Assembly (NCBI RefSeq): GCF_000143415.4
Contig: NW_003314319.1
Location: 335,181-399,180, forward strand
Reading direction: 5' to 3'
Length of the DNA stretch: 64,000 bases
From: Selaginella moellendorffii
Taxonomy: Eukaryota > Streptophyta > Lycopodiopsida > Selaginellales > Selaginellaceae
Under the pieces are notes generated by a model that saw nothing but the letters and a program-made list of their open reading frames with translations, did no database searches and was not told where the DNA came from. Numbering within the stretch: position 1 is the first letter of the stretch; the number at the start of each line of letters is the position of its first letter. Made by a program: the position numbers and the translations under genes. This document shows, in pieces, positions 32,396 to 44,679 of this stretch.

Positions 32396-33037
32396 GGAAG
32401 AAACTGTGTCAGGCAGGGAGACTTGAACAAAGAAAAGTTTTGCTTCTTTCAGTCGGCCATTTTGGTTGTAGACATTGAGCATAATGTTGCATGATCTGGT
32501 GTCAGGGTTCAGGATAGAGGCAAAGATCTCCAAGACCTGCTGCAGTTCCTTGTGAGCCCCATACCTAAGCACCAGGAAGTTGCAATGGCACAGATTGGAA
32601 ACAAGCATGGAGCTGTGGAGCCTGCTGCCCTCCTGGCACATGCCTTGAGACGGTGTCCCAGTTTCTCCACAGATCCATTGCACCATGGGCTCTTGCTGGA
32701 GCTGCCATATTGTGGTGAGAATCTTTCTGAATCCTTCAACAATCATATGATAATATATTCTGGTATATGTTCCAAGATACTAGGGTTCTCTCAGGCATGG
32801 ATTTCCAAGCAGCCATTCGTCCCAAATGCCACGAGCTCTACATTCCATGAGATGACACAGTGTTTTGGACCTGCAAGACTTGAGCGAGGTGCCCCGCTTG
32901 AGAAAACCCTGAAAGTAGTGAGTTCCATGAAAATGGATCCGCATCAAAGCATGTTCATTTCTTCAACGTATCCAAGTTGGGCATTTGCTGCAACAATAGC
33001 ATTCCAGGAGATGATATTGCAGAAAGGCATTTTCTAG
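32396..33037 (-). pseudogene. PPR gene relic at the insertion site
   Basis: The minus strand shows degenerate PPR repeats: NIISWNAIVAANAQLGYVEEM, a HCVISWNVELVAFG block, and RSCNIMLNVYNQNGRLKEAKLFF near 32,440. They are interrupted by stops. The relic is cut at 32,396 by the duplicated block and does not resume to the left of 21,010. Confidence 0.65.
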
Positions 33038-33189
33038 AACATGATATTCACAGGATTAATGGAGCTGTTTTGTGCACCAGATGACATCAAAGCAGTCCAA
33101 GAGATCATGTTTCTTTTGATCAAACATAAACTTTGTGTGATCAACACATTGTTTTGACCATAGGTTGACATTGCGATGTTCCACAACAC

Positions 33190-34137
33190 TTTAAGTGATT
33201 AATTTTTCCATTCTATTTTAGTCATTTAATTACATTTCTGACGATTTAAAGGAGTCTTATTGACAATGTCTATAAATCCAATTTAGGACTTAAGATTTGC
33301 TAGCCTTGAGAATAACATCTATGCCACTCAACTTTTGCATTTGATCCAAATGCTCCATATGTTTGATCCCATGATTAACACCCAAAGGTATCACTAATAT
33401 ATTAATCTGTTACACTAAGGCCATGCCTATTCACCTTTGCCGCATTGGTGGTCCAATACCCCTTGCATCTTAGTCCTATTTTTCCAAGATTGGTTATCCA
33501 TCCATGAGTGGTTCTCCCAAATCCACTCTTCAACATCCTTAAGATGCCCACAAATATAAGGAACAACCTTCCCCAATATCCTTTTTTAGTCCCCACCATG
33601 TCCCTTTCTGTCTATGCCCGTGTTTGCCAACATTGCCACTAAATCAAGGCTTACAAGCTTGACCATTAAGTCCCACTATCGTTTAGGACTTCCTCACCAT
33701 GTGGCCATATCTTTAGTCAGTACCCTAAAGGATTACTCCTCTTCCTTTCCACAATTTAGGACTTTATGACAACATTTTGGAATACTATGGCCCTATATGA
33801 GCCTCATAGGTACTCTCCCCACCTTTTGCATTTGGGTGCTCTAGCCATGGGTTTAAAGTGAAGTTCCGTTGAGCCATGTTAGGTATCCAAGTAAGTAGTG
33901 CCACCCATGCTTGGATTGGGAGCATCGACTATTTGATCTCTTAGGGGAACTAAAGCCAACTCTCGAACACTTCACCAAACTACCTTGCTTGTTGGTTTGT
34001 ATTCACTTTAGTCTTGAACTTCCTAGTGGTTATTTTATCACCCAACACCTAGGTACAGCCTTCTTAGGCCAAATTGACTCTACTAAGGTCCACCACTAAG
34101 GTACAACCCCCACACTCTCCCTACTATACTTTTGGTG
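33190..34137 (-). repeat. decayed, truncated LARD LTR
   Basis: Aligns with 5,193-6,145 (same orientation) from the LTR end to just short of the hexamer array. Differences are mostly C-to-T and G-to-A, consistent with long-term cytosine methylation and deamination. The satellite half is missing. Confidence 0.75.
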
Positions 34138-34139
34138 AT

Positions 34140-36403
34140 GAGATGTTTTAAACTTTGTGTTGGGCACAATTTTGAAGCAAGATTAGCATTCTTCTCGAAG
34201 AAGTTGGACAAAACTCAGCAAAAGTGGCTTGCCCACGAGAAGGAATTGTTTGTGGTGATTAAGGCACTCAAGGAGTGGTGACGCTACCTTAAGAGACACT
34301 TCAAAATTTACACAGATAATATGGCAATGAAACACTTGTTAACACAGCCCAACATGAGAGAGAAACAAGGTCAGTGGGCTAATGCTTTGGCCGAGTTTGA
34401 TTGCAAGATTTTGTATAAATCTAGGAAAAACAACATTGTGGTAGATGCTCTAAGTTGAAAAGTGAGCTTGAAGTTAGTGATATCCAGCATGATAAAAACC
34501 TTTTGGAATGATGTGCAAACAGCGTATGAGAACGATGGTCTAGCACAAGAAGTGTTGTTGAGGAACCAAGAGGCACGGGAAGCTCACTAAAGAGGTGAGT
34601 TGCCAACGGAAGAGAAAACAGGCTATGCAAAATGCAATGGACTCATCTATTATAAACAAATGAAAATATATGTTCTAAAAGGGGAACTAAGGAAGGTAGC
34701 CTTAGAAGAATGTCATAATGGACTTCTTGTGGGACACGACAAAGTGCCCGAGACGATGGGCTTATTCAAGAGGAAGTATCACTGGCCAGATATAGCTAAG
34801 GACGTCCAAGATTAATCGTCCATGGAAATGTTTTATGATAGACTTCATCATAAGACTCTCCCCAAATTAGGGGTTTGATGCAATATTTGTGGTGGTGGAC
34901 CAATTTTCAAAGATGGCACATTTCATACCCATTACAATTGAAGTGGATGCAAAAGGTGTGGTGAAGTTGTTCTTCGAATAAGTGGTTCAAGTGTGGGGAA
35001 GGCCAAAAGAGATTATCTCAAATTGAGATAAGATCTTCACTAATAGGTTCTAAAGAACTCTCTTAGAATAACATCGCACCAAATTGAAATTTAGCACAAC
35101 TTATCACCCATAGACAGGTATTAGGTATTAAGTCAAGTTTGATGGCACTAACACTTCTTGACAGATGGACAAACAAAAAGGGTGAATAGGCAGTTGGAGG
35201 ATTATTTATGATGCTATATCTCCAGAGATTAGACTGATTAGGTAAGTCATTTAGGACTTGTGGAAATGTGCTATAAAACACACCACACTCGAGTATTAGG
35301 GTGAGTCTATAGGAAGTCATCAATGGGCGAGCTATTGAAGGTCCTGTGGAACTCAATGTGACCGAGTATCATGGGGAGTCACCCACAGTGGAGGCATTCA
35401 TGGCAGAAAGACTCAACATTTAGAATCTAGTGAAGGATTCCTTGGAACAAGCTCAACAAAGGCAAACCAAATATACAAACCAAAAGCATCGAGATGTAAA
35501 GTTCTAACTTGGGGAGAAGGTGTGATTTAACACCAAGAACTTAAGGCTACCAAGTGGGATTGATTGAAAGCTAACTCAAAGGTAAAAATGCATGTATTCC
35601 TGGAAATTAACTGATCTTGAGTTCCTTAAGCAAGTTTGTGAGACTTTACAAGATTGAGGCACAAATTGATAAGGTGGCTTACTATATTTAACTTCCTCGA
35701 GAGATGAGGAAGATGCACTCTATGTTCCATGTGAACTTACTCAAGCTGTATTTTGAGGATTTGCTTCGCAAGGACCAAATAAAACTTTTACTTAAGGTTA
35801 TCCAAGGGGAAAAGGAATACAAAATCAAAGCCATCCTCAATGCACACAAGAGCAAGTAACAAAGATGTGAGGTGAGGGAGTTCCATGTGAAGTGGAAAGG
35901 ATTTCCACATTGCAAAACAACATGGGAATTAAAGGAAAACTTAGTGAACGTGTGGGATCTAGTAAATGAATTTTTGCAAGGTAGAACTCTATATACTTAT
36001 GCAAAATTCAATTAAAGAATCTATTTAAGAAATTGAGCAATGTCATATGTTAGGACCCGAAGGGGCGCCAAAGATAAGCTAATTAGCATGGGTTAACTAG
36101 GTCAACCAAGCATAAAAAACTACGCTCAACTCCCCACGGGGATGTTAAATCCATAGACTATTCTATGGAAGTTGGGTTCAAGTCCCAACCCTCTAGTAAA
36201 GCAAAGCTAGGTTCAAGTCCCAACCCTATACTAGGGTGTAGTGAGGGGAGGGGGTATAGAGACACCTATATTCCGTTGTCATGGGCTATTGGCTGGAAAG
36301 GCTAACTTAGGCACACCAATGTCCCCGAAAACATGGTACAAGTCATAGGATTAAAAAGAGGTGTTTGATGTGGGCATTGAACTTCTTTTATGGGTGATGG
36401 AGT
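34140..36403 (+). pseudogene. chromovirus (Ty3/gypsy) 3' half: RNase H, integrase, chromodomain
   Basis: 5'-truncated pol. RNase H: FFSKKLDKTQQKWLAHEKEL and YTDNMAMKHLL, ending NNIVVDALS (34,160-34,460). Integrase zinc-finger region at 34,600-34,815 (LLVGHDKVPETMGLFKRKYHWP). Catalytic core pieces DFI..., [14 protein letters not shown] and WGRPKEIISN follow. A C-terminal chromodomain lies at about 35,808-35,975 (EFHVKWKGFPHCKTTWE). Frameshifts and stops are frequent. The non-coding 3' part (36,044-36,403) has two T-arm-like hairpins (36,174-36,188; weaker at 36,211-36,222) and ends ATGGGTGATGGAGT before the LTR, like the LARD. Confidence 0.8.
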
Positions 36404-37100
36404 TGTAAGGAACCAATTCCCCAAGGTGTTGAAAGCTAAAGGATCCCTGAAAATATGACTAAAATGATAAAAAGTTTATCAAATGAGACTAAGTCTAAGA
36501 TCGAGTCCAAGACCAACTCTAAAACCGAGTTTGAGACTGAGTCCAAGATCAAGTATAAGACCGAGTCTGAGACCAAGTTTGAGACCGAGTCCAAGACCAA
36601 CTCTAAGACCAAGTTTGAGACTGTGTCCAAGATCAAGTATGAGACCGAGTCTGAGACCAAGTTTGAGACTGAGTCCAAGACTGAGTTTGAGACCGAGTCC
36701 GAGATCCGAGATCGGATCTAAGACCGAGTCCCAGATCGAGTTCGAGACACGAGATAGAGTCCAAGGTCAGGTCCAAGATTGAGTCCGAGATCGAGTCTGA
36801 GACTGAGTCTAAGACCAAGTCTAAATACTAATATAGGTCATAGGGTGAAAGCCCAAAGCATGTGTCTCCCGGGGGGGGGGATAGTCTACAGGGATAGTAG
36901 GGATATAATAGGGATAGTGAGGTTTAGGAACTAGTCTTGAAGAAACTCTCTAGTGGTGCTTTCAAATTAATTTGAGGTTGAGATTAGGCTGAAGGGCTTT
37001 GGGTGGGAGTGAGCATGGACTCAAGTGGTGCCAGAGGGGCCACCCAAAGAAATGCTCAAGAGCGGCTCCTGCTCCTAAAAAGGGCATCTCTTTTACTATA
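36404..37100 (+). repeat. 3' LTR of the chromovirus (end not placed)
   Basis: Begins TGTAAGGAACCAATTCCCC directly after the purine-rich GATGGAGT. It contains degenerate GAGNNN hexamers (36,485-36,830), then the CCCAAAGCATGTGTCTCCCGGGG block also present after the LARD array. The 3' end could not be determined; no TSD was found. Confidence 0.6.
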
Positions 37101-37649
37101 AAATCACCATATCAAAGAAATTATATCCCTCTCTTCCTTCCTAAAGAATATCCTCCCCTCTACATTATGTGCAAACTCAACAACATAGTATGGTATCCAC
37201 TCAAACATAACACTTCTGCTAACTTGGCATACTAAATATCCTCGTCCATGATAAGGCATTCTATGATGGAAAGGGCCTTTGGCAAATGTAGGAATCAGGC
37301 AGTTCCATACTACTTCATTCCAATTGAGCATACTATTAAAGAATTATCTAGCCTGGAAGTAGTGTGAATGCTAGTACATCAAGTTCTAAGTGATTAGATC
37401 CCACTCGCATATACCATCAAACATTAGTTAAGACAAAATATACAAATAAACACAACCCTAGTATTGTGCTTACATGTAGACTCTTTACTCTCCTTAGATC
37501 TCAACATCCTTAGTGTCATCATACTCCATCACTCCCCCTCAACTCAAGTGCTACCTAAAGTTAGAGCTTGATGTGCAAATGTTACCTTATATTCCAACAT
37601 TCCCCCTCTACTTTTAAGGACAAACTTGAGGTGCAGATGTTGCTTTATA
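37101..37649. other. repeat-like spacer, no gene
   Basis: No coding frame of note. The text CACTCCCCCTCAACTC ... CCCCCTCTAC and the duplicated phrase TTGAGGTGCAGATGTTGC / TTGATGTGCAAATGTTAC (37,568 and 37,628) suggest retroelement non-coding sequence of another family. Confidence 0.4.
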
Positions 37650-37940
37650 CTATTGTTTTTGTAAGAAGTATTTTTTCATGAAATCCTCTATATCCATGAG
37701 ATCTTCTAATTGCCTAAGGAGATCCACTATACAGTAGTAATGATCTTTACCAAGTTTGATAATAAAATCATTGCCTATCAATTCATTGTGGCTACATTCT
37801 ATGAGGATGCTGACGAAAAATATCTCATTCAATGCTAGAATCATCAATTAGAACTTTTCCACCAACTCCTTCCCTTGCCCATAATGCACAAATGCTGCCA
37901 CTGTTACATTCCACTCTACCAAGGTAAACTTACCATTGTA
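37650..37940 (-). pseudogene. PPR E-domain relic
   Basis: The minus strand reads WNVTVAAFVHYGQGKELVEKF, a stop, then LIECSHNELIG and DHYYCIVDLLRQLEDLMDIED. This is the usual end of a PLS-type PPR protein (L.ACSHAGL ... HY.C.VDLLGR.G.L..A) with decay. Only about two repeats remain. Confidence 0.65.
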
Positions 37941-38846
37941 TACTAGTAGTCTTTGGTTGCCAAACCAAAGCCAACCATAATGTTTTAATTGCTTTGGTTA
38001 TAGTTTTGTATTCTGCACAAATAGCTAAGTTAAAGAATTTAGAAACATACCTTAGAGAGAATGATATTCTATTGTCTAGATCTTCCACTTCAAAAATTTA
38101 AGTAGCTAAATACACCATCACACTAGCTAAATTCTAGTGTACAGCTCCTTTATCTCCTCTTCAGTGCAAAATCCATCAGCTTTGGAGTTTATGACTTTGC
38201 AATGCTAGAATGGAGTATAGCAATATGGACATTCATGTATGCACAAAAAACTTAAAATAATATATAAGCTTATCAAAATCTGTCATTCATTGTTCCTTAA
38301 TGCCAATGTACTAAAATCATAATCACCAAGTGAGTAGATGTAGGTGTTCCAATCAGTTTAGGCACCTTTAAAATCCAAAGCTAAAAAGAAATTAGAAGTG
38401 TTACGAGATTGGTTAGTACTACTATTCAAATAGTTAGTAATAAAGAATCAACCCCATTGTAGCCAACTAGATTATTGTGATGCAACCTTTTTGCCACTAT
38501 TCATGCATATATAACTCTTTGGATTATGCCCCTAGTTTCGCATAGTGGTTCTAAGAGCTTTCTTTTACATCATCTACAATACACAGAAGTGTTAAATTTA
38601 AATTTGAGGAATACATGAATTTCCAGTTGGTTAGCACTTAAGATACACTTGGAATAAAGAGATAGCTTAGTACTTATGTTATGTTGTGTATAGCTTCAGT
38701 TGGCACAATCTGTACAAAGCTACTCTATGTCCATTGGAGAATGTGGGAATATTCATCACTTTATATATTCCATAGTGAGCATCTCTTTCCCAATATCTTG
38801 TTTTGCCTGTGATCATATGACAAATGTTTGAAGGGAAATGTCATAT
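37941..38846. other. AT-rich spacer, nothing recognised
   Basis: No open frame beyond chance length, no repeat terminus and no RNA gene could be supported here. Confidence 0.5.
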
Positions 38847-39150
38847 GATGGTTCAGAAATTTGTAAAAAGTAAACCTCCATCGACATGAAAATGTATGCC
38901 TTGAGATGTCAAGATGGTTCAAAACTTTGTAGAAAATAGTTCTAACCTCCATCAACATAAACTCGATATGTCATGATGGTTTAAAACTCTGTAGAAAGTA
39001 GCTCCCAACCTCCATCTACATGAATTCAAGATGTCACGATGGTTTGAAACTCTATAGCAAGTAATTCCTGACCTCCATCAACATGAAAATGTACCAAGTT
39101 GGTTGGAACTCTATAAAAAGTAGTTCCCAACCTCCATTGACATAAAGCGT
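38847..39150. repeat. minisatellite, ~62-bp unit x 5
   Basis: The unit runs GATGGTT(C/T)AAAACT(C/T)TGTAGA ... CCTCCATC(A/T)ACATGAA. Copies start at about 38,847, 38,913, 38,975, 39,038 and 39,097, spaced 59-66 bp, and diverge by roughly 10-20% from one another. Confidence 0.8.
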
Positions 39151-39707
39151 CTACAAAGATATTTCCATCTTGTTCAATTTACTCATGAAATCTAAGAAGA
39201 AAGAAATACATATAAGTATTTCTCCACAAGTTCCCAGCAACTTCCCCAAGCTCAAATGGCATGAACTGCAAGAGCTCCTCAGAAGCTCTAAGCCATCAAG
39301 AATGACCAATCAGATCCACAACACAAACAAAGTGATTTTCACTTGCATGGAGATGCAAATCAGATTATCTATGTAGCCCTTGCTGCATGACTGCATATTG
39401 ACAAAAGAATGGAGAATGTTGATGAGGTTGTTGGGTGTCACATTTATTCCCAGCCACAACTATAAAACCAAAGCTTCAACGTGGGTCGTATATCATAGAC
39501 TTAGAATAAAGAACTAAGGGCTCACAGTGGAGCAGCAAATAAAGCTAAAATTCTTGCAAATATATGCCGCCCCCTTGGCAGCTGCAATATTAAATGCCCA
39601 CTGAGTTGGAGCGCTTGAAATCTCAATGGATTCATCCCACACAGCGGGATTGCTGCTCCTTTGTGAATGGGAAGGAGTGACCTCAAGGGAAGCTGATCTT
39701 ACAAGTC
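39151..39707. other. spacer before the right gene block
   Basis: A short frame (39,170-39,376) is present but resembles nothing I know. No other feature. Confidence 0.45.
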
Positions 39708-40025
39708 CTAAGCAAAATCTTGAGAAACAAAAAGCGACAGGCTAGTTTTGAGGAAGTAGATGGCAGTGACCTCTCCAGAGATTTTGGAATCTCCTTGTTG
39801 AAGATCTTGCAGATTTAGTTGAGCATCAAGATTCAAGGTCGTCCATAGCATTGGAATATCACCCAGCGATCCAGGGATTGTGCCAGAGAGTGAATTGGTG
39901 CTGAGATTCAGTGAGATGAGGTGGCCAAGTGATGCCAAGCAATTCATATAGACGACTAGTGCACTGTCCATGACTGTTGATTCGCGGCTGGGTTGCCTCG
40001 GCCGTGGACCTGTCCACCAATGCAC
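39708..40025 (-). pseudogene. LRR protein fragment (right)
   Basis: Contains HLISLNLSTNSLSGTIPGSLG and a second partial repeat. Bases 39,709-39,771 are shared with the third copy (to ~59,850) but not with the left copy, which leaves homology at 39,772. It probably derives from an LRR receptor like the relic at 53,530. Confidence 0.65.
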
Positions 40026-40448
40026 TCTTGGACTTGCTTCACTTTGGCGCTTCCAGGGCCTCTAGAGCTAGGACCTCTTCCATGCATCACTGATCCATGA
40101 TTGCAAAGCTTCACGGATGCTTGAAGGGTCTTTGAAGTGATAATGGGGTGTCTCGGCCTGGAGAGTTTAGGAACACAATAGATCTTTCAAGCTAGTAGAT
40201 ATTGAAGATCTCCAGGCCTGCTGCAGTTCCACGTACATGAGCACTAAATGAACTTAGCAACGGCGAAGCAAGAATGGAGCTGTGGAGCATCCTGCCTTTG
40301 TAGAGATCTTTGGAGACGGTTCTCTCTTATAAAATAAGGCAAGGAGCTCGACCCTGGATCAGATCTTGCGAAACTGAGCTGCCTTGACAGGGGGATGGCG
40401 AGAAGATTTATTATTTGTATTATTTTATTTAGTTAACAGCTCGTTGGT

Positions 40449-41673
40449 TTAGTTTATTTGGAGCTTTTGTGAATGCTTGCCATCCAAATATTTTGTGTAG
40501 ACATTTGTGATGTGCTCTTGGTATAAGGTTGACTTGTAGAGTGGCGGGTTTTGCTCATCAATAAGTTCTGGCAGGGGTCCTATCACAGCATCCCGTGATG
40601 GATTGCAAAATGCCACGATGGAGAGACGAGTTTGATCAGGCTGGACAAGGACTCGGTGCTCAATGCTCTTGTATTTTCCATTGCTCAAAATCTGGCATGG
40701 AAAAGAACAAAGCCATGATAAAAATCAATCCAAGTCACTTACTTCAAGCTGATCAGCGATGTTCACAATGAATGCATTCTTTATAGGCTTCAAGTCGTAC
40801 CAGAGATCACCTTTCCTGGCCTGGAGTCCGCCAACTTGATCTTCAAACAGGATTGTCAAACCGCCACTATCGGTGTGGCCATTCATCCCAAGAGCAAGGT
40901 CGGGATTTGGGCACGGCGGATAGTAATTTGATCGCAAGATCATCTCCGAGTCTCCAAACGATTTTGCGAGGCAGTTTGAATCCAGCCCGAGTCCTTCAGA
41001 CAAAGCAGACATCAGAGTCTGACTCAGATGTCTCACGCTTGAAACATAGCTGGAAGCGAGCCTCCTGCAATATCCAAGAAACCAAGCAATCTCATGAAAT
41101 CCAGATTAGTCAAGCTCATTTACTTGTAGCAGGCTGGTTTTTCCGGCCATGGATGCTCTTTTTCTCTGTTTGAAAAGTAGTGCTGAAAGTGGTCGTGCCA
41201 CTCCATATGAGTCTCTTGAGAAGGTGTCATACTCGTGCAGTACCGCACGGGCACAAACACCTCCTCCGTATAATACTTCATCTTCTCCTCAATAGGAAGA
41301 TCAAAGAGCTCAAGCACTCCATGGACCATGCCTTGCATGGTTGCAACAGGAATCCCGTGGTTGATCACCTGCATGTGACATCATATTATGAATGATCCTT
41401 TTGAGCAGGTACACATCAAAATACCTGAAAGATGCCCCATTCACTCGAAGCCTTGCACAAAGTTTGAACAAATTTCTCTCGGTCACTCTCCAATGCAGCC
41501 ATGTCAATCACAGGGATCTCCACTCCAGGAACGATCAAATGCTTCACAGCTCGGTGGCTGGGAGGTTTGATATAACGGCCAGGAATGGTAACGAGGCCAT
41601 TATCCATGAGAGCTTTGACACCCTTTGGAAGAACATCAGTCTGCTGATTGACATTTGCAACAAAGGAAGGCAT
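40449..41673 (-). CDS. 2-oxoglutarate/Fe(II) oxygenase, DOXC class (right copy)
   Basis: Exons by correspondence with the left gene: 41,673-41,425, 41,368-41,124, 41,064-40,743 and 40,691-40,449, giving 352 residues. All catalytic residues are present (HTD, distal H in KSIEHRV, RLS), and the NYYPPCPNP motif keeps the canonical second proline that the left copy has lost. Introns are 56, 59 and 51 nt. The length is normal for DOXC enzymes. It is paired head-to-head with the MFS gene at 42,203. The substrate cannot be inferred from sequence. This is the best-preserved member of the three. Confidence 0.87.
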
Positions 41674-42202
41674 AGCTACAAAATTAGGAGGAAACAAGAT
41701 GAACGAGGTTGCATAGAATTGGTGGGTTTATATAGTTGATTTTTCATGATGTTAAAGTCCAAGTTGGTGGCCGCGAAAGACCTTCTTTCTAGGTGGCAGC
41801 CCACCTGGCCATCGCCTCAATTCCTTAAAACATCACGTCTTTTCTTTTTCGAGACTCTGGATAGTAAGCGACGAAGCCGGCAGCAGCAGCGAAGGAGGGA
41901 GCCGACATCGCGGCTTCGATTTTCTACATCCATCAGTCACAAGATTACCGAAATAACATAAATAGATAGTTGTAAGCATGAGACTGATGGATGCAAGAAT
42001 GCCACGATTGAAAATTAGAGCTACATCTTGCAGATCTTCCTGGTCTTCAGTCCTTGTTGTGCGCTGCTTGGACACAATTTCTTTCTGAAAGAGCCGGGTA
42101 GAAAAACTAAGACAGTGAATATGTTCTCTTTCGATTTGAATTTCTTCCTTTAAATATATATGCTCTCCACTCTTATTTCAATCTAAAGTTTAGCTTAGGA
42201 TC
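41674..42202. promoter_or_regulatory. shared divergent promoter, MFS / 2OGD (right)
   Basis: Mirror image of 24,217-24,745, with the same 529-bp length. TATA-like TTTATATAG (inverse) lies near 41,730 and TTTAAATATATAT near 42,150. Confidence 0.5.
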
Positions 42203-43869
42203 ATGGTTGGGACGATCAAACACCTCTACAACAGTCAATGGATGGTTGCATTGGCAAGTTTCTTCCTCATGATCTCCACGGGAGGAGCACTCAACAACTT
42301 CAGCCTCTTCTCGCAGCATCTCAAGCTGTCCCTCGACTACAACCAAAAAAATATCAACACCATAAGCTTATTTAAGGACGTTGGCACCAGCGTCGGGATT
42401 CTCTCCGGCCTCCTCTATGATCTCACCGGGCCCTGGGTCGTGCTCCTCCTTGGATTCGCGCTAAACTTTGCTGGATACTTCACGATATGGCTGGCTACAA
42501 CGCAGAGAATAGCACAACCCCATGTCTGGGAACTGTGCTTCTATCTCTTTATGATCGGCGCATCGGCAGCCTTCACCACCACCGCTGTTCTTGTGGCCTG
42601 TGCCAAGAATTTCCCCAAGAACCAGGGCATGGTTCTTAGTCTTCTCGACAGTACGCAGGGATTGAGCGTTGCGATGTTCACGCTGCTTTACCAGGCCTTT
42701 TTCTCTCGCAATGACGATTCATTCGTTCTCTTGCTGGCCTGGTTTCCATCACTCTTGTGCCTTCTCTTCGCGTTTTCCATTCGATCCGTCCCACTCGACG
42801 GTCGCTACAATGACTCGAGAACGCTCTTCGTCTTCTTGTCAGTAACTTTGATCCTGGCTGGATATCTCATGGCTATATCATCCTCCAGCACTTCGTGCGC
42901 CTAGAGTCTCGGATCATCAAGGCCTTCTTTTCCATTATGCTGATCATTCTCTCCATCCCAGTTCTTGTGGTTCTGAGACAGGAATCCAAAACCCTCCGGC
43001 ATCGCCTTCGCGAAGAAGTTGATGTTGATCTAGTGGAGAACGCAGCGATAGAAACTCCTCAAACAGATTATCAAGACGTAGATCCTCCGGATCATGGGGC
43101 AGACGCCGCTGCTCCAGCCATCGCCTCGCACATTTCGATCTTCTTCTTTAAAGGATCGCCCGTCAAGCGAGGAGACGATTTCACAATCCTCCAGGCGCTC
43201 TGTAGCATCGACATGTTTCTCATCTTCGTGGCTTCAACCTGTGGCATTGGCGCTGTGCTAACCGTGACCAACAATTTCGGCCAGATTGGAACGTCCCTTG
43301 GCTACTCCCAGGCCGGAACAAACACTTTCATCGCCCTCCTTAGCATCTGGGACTTCAACGGTGGCGTTGGCGTTGGCTTCATCTCGGACATATGCCTCGC
43401 CAGCTATGGCGTCGCAAGGCCCTTCTTCCTGTGCCTGGTTCTCTTGCTTCTGTCGCTTGGGAGCTTGATAATCGCTCTTGGGCTTCCCGGAGCGCTCTTC
43501 TACGGCTGGGTTTTGATTGGGCTGTCAATCGGTGGCCAGTGGTCGGTTCTTTACACCATGATAGCGGAGATCTTCGGGCTCAGGTTCTATGGGACGCTCC
43601 AAAATGTAACTTACGTCGCTAAGGCTCTGGGAACTTATGTTTTGTCCGTCCGGGTGGCAGGAGTTTTATACGACTGCGAGAGTAAGCTTGGACCGAGCAA
43701 TGGAAGTTTGGATGGTGATGAGCTCCTTTGCCATGGACCACATTGCTACAGAACAACCTTTTTCGTAATGGCTGGAGTGTGTTTGTTTGCATCCATTGTG
43801 AGCTTGATCTTGTCCATTAGAACAACAAAGTTTTATAGTGTCACTCTTCGAAAGAGATTAATTGATTAA
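42203..43869 (+). pseudogene. nodulin-like MFS transporter, one-base frameshift (right)
   Basis: Frames 42,203-42,904 and 42,895-43,869 are the same as in the left copy. The break lies near 42,875 (GGCTATATCATCC), where the intact third copy has one more T. Protein segments on each side of the break are identical between left and right. The C-terminal half ends KRLID with a TAA. An intact gene would have ~12 membrane helices, as at 55,192-56,862. Confidence 0.85.
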
Positions 43870-44679
43870 TAGATGTTAGCTGCTGAAATGAAAAGTAAAA
43901 CTTCTACAAGCTGCTGAAATGAATAGTAAACTTCTACGCATAATCCGATTAGCCTAAAAATTTTAGATTATATGCAATTACTCACTTGAGTTATTATTTT
44001 AAATGCAAAGTCAAACCAGCCCATCAATAGTTGATGTTTTATGGGATAATTTCTCAATAAGACAGATATTCATACACAAGAAAGACCATGAGATAAATCA
44101 TTTCTCTTGTATGCAATGGATATTAATATATATGATCAGAAAGGAAAAAATTGTAACAATCTTAAGCTTCATGATAATAAACTACATGAAAAATTAGAAA
44201 CTCAAAGAGTAAATAATAATTTAACTACTATAAAATAGAGAGAGCATATGCCCAAAGACAAATATAAATTTTTTTTACTTACACTAATGCTTTAGTTTTA
44301 AAGTAGCAATGTTTGGTTATAGTAGTGTCATTCCTGTTTAGTATTATTGAATAATCCAATGATAAACATATTTATAAATTATAATACAAAATTAATTTTA
44401 ATTAATAACAACTGTTACATGGATCCTAGACTATCCAAGCTATCCATTACCATTATAGGTTTGCTTAAGCAATCAAAAAAATAATCTAAAGTATTCAATT
44501 ATAATAATTTACAGTTGACAATTATAACAAATTTAATGGGTGACTCTTTCATTATAAATTTAGGTTGTAATAGCTAAAGGGCTATTTAATTTTACCATTA
44601 TCTAAGACTCTTATTTGATGTATATTTCATAATGACAATTTGGTTCCATTCTTCAGACAAAATCTATAAACAAAGTTCA
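43870..44679. other. MFS / secretory-protein intergenic region (right)
   Basis: Convergent 3' ends. The sequence aligns with 21,686-22,549 of the left copy but with many insertions and deletions, unlike the near-identical flanking genes. It contains the ghost upstream repeat at 43,981-44,066. Confidence 0.6.

Noticed and set aside
38847-39150. CRISPR-like array
   Set aside because: Units are diverged tandem repeats without unique spacers, in a plant genome.
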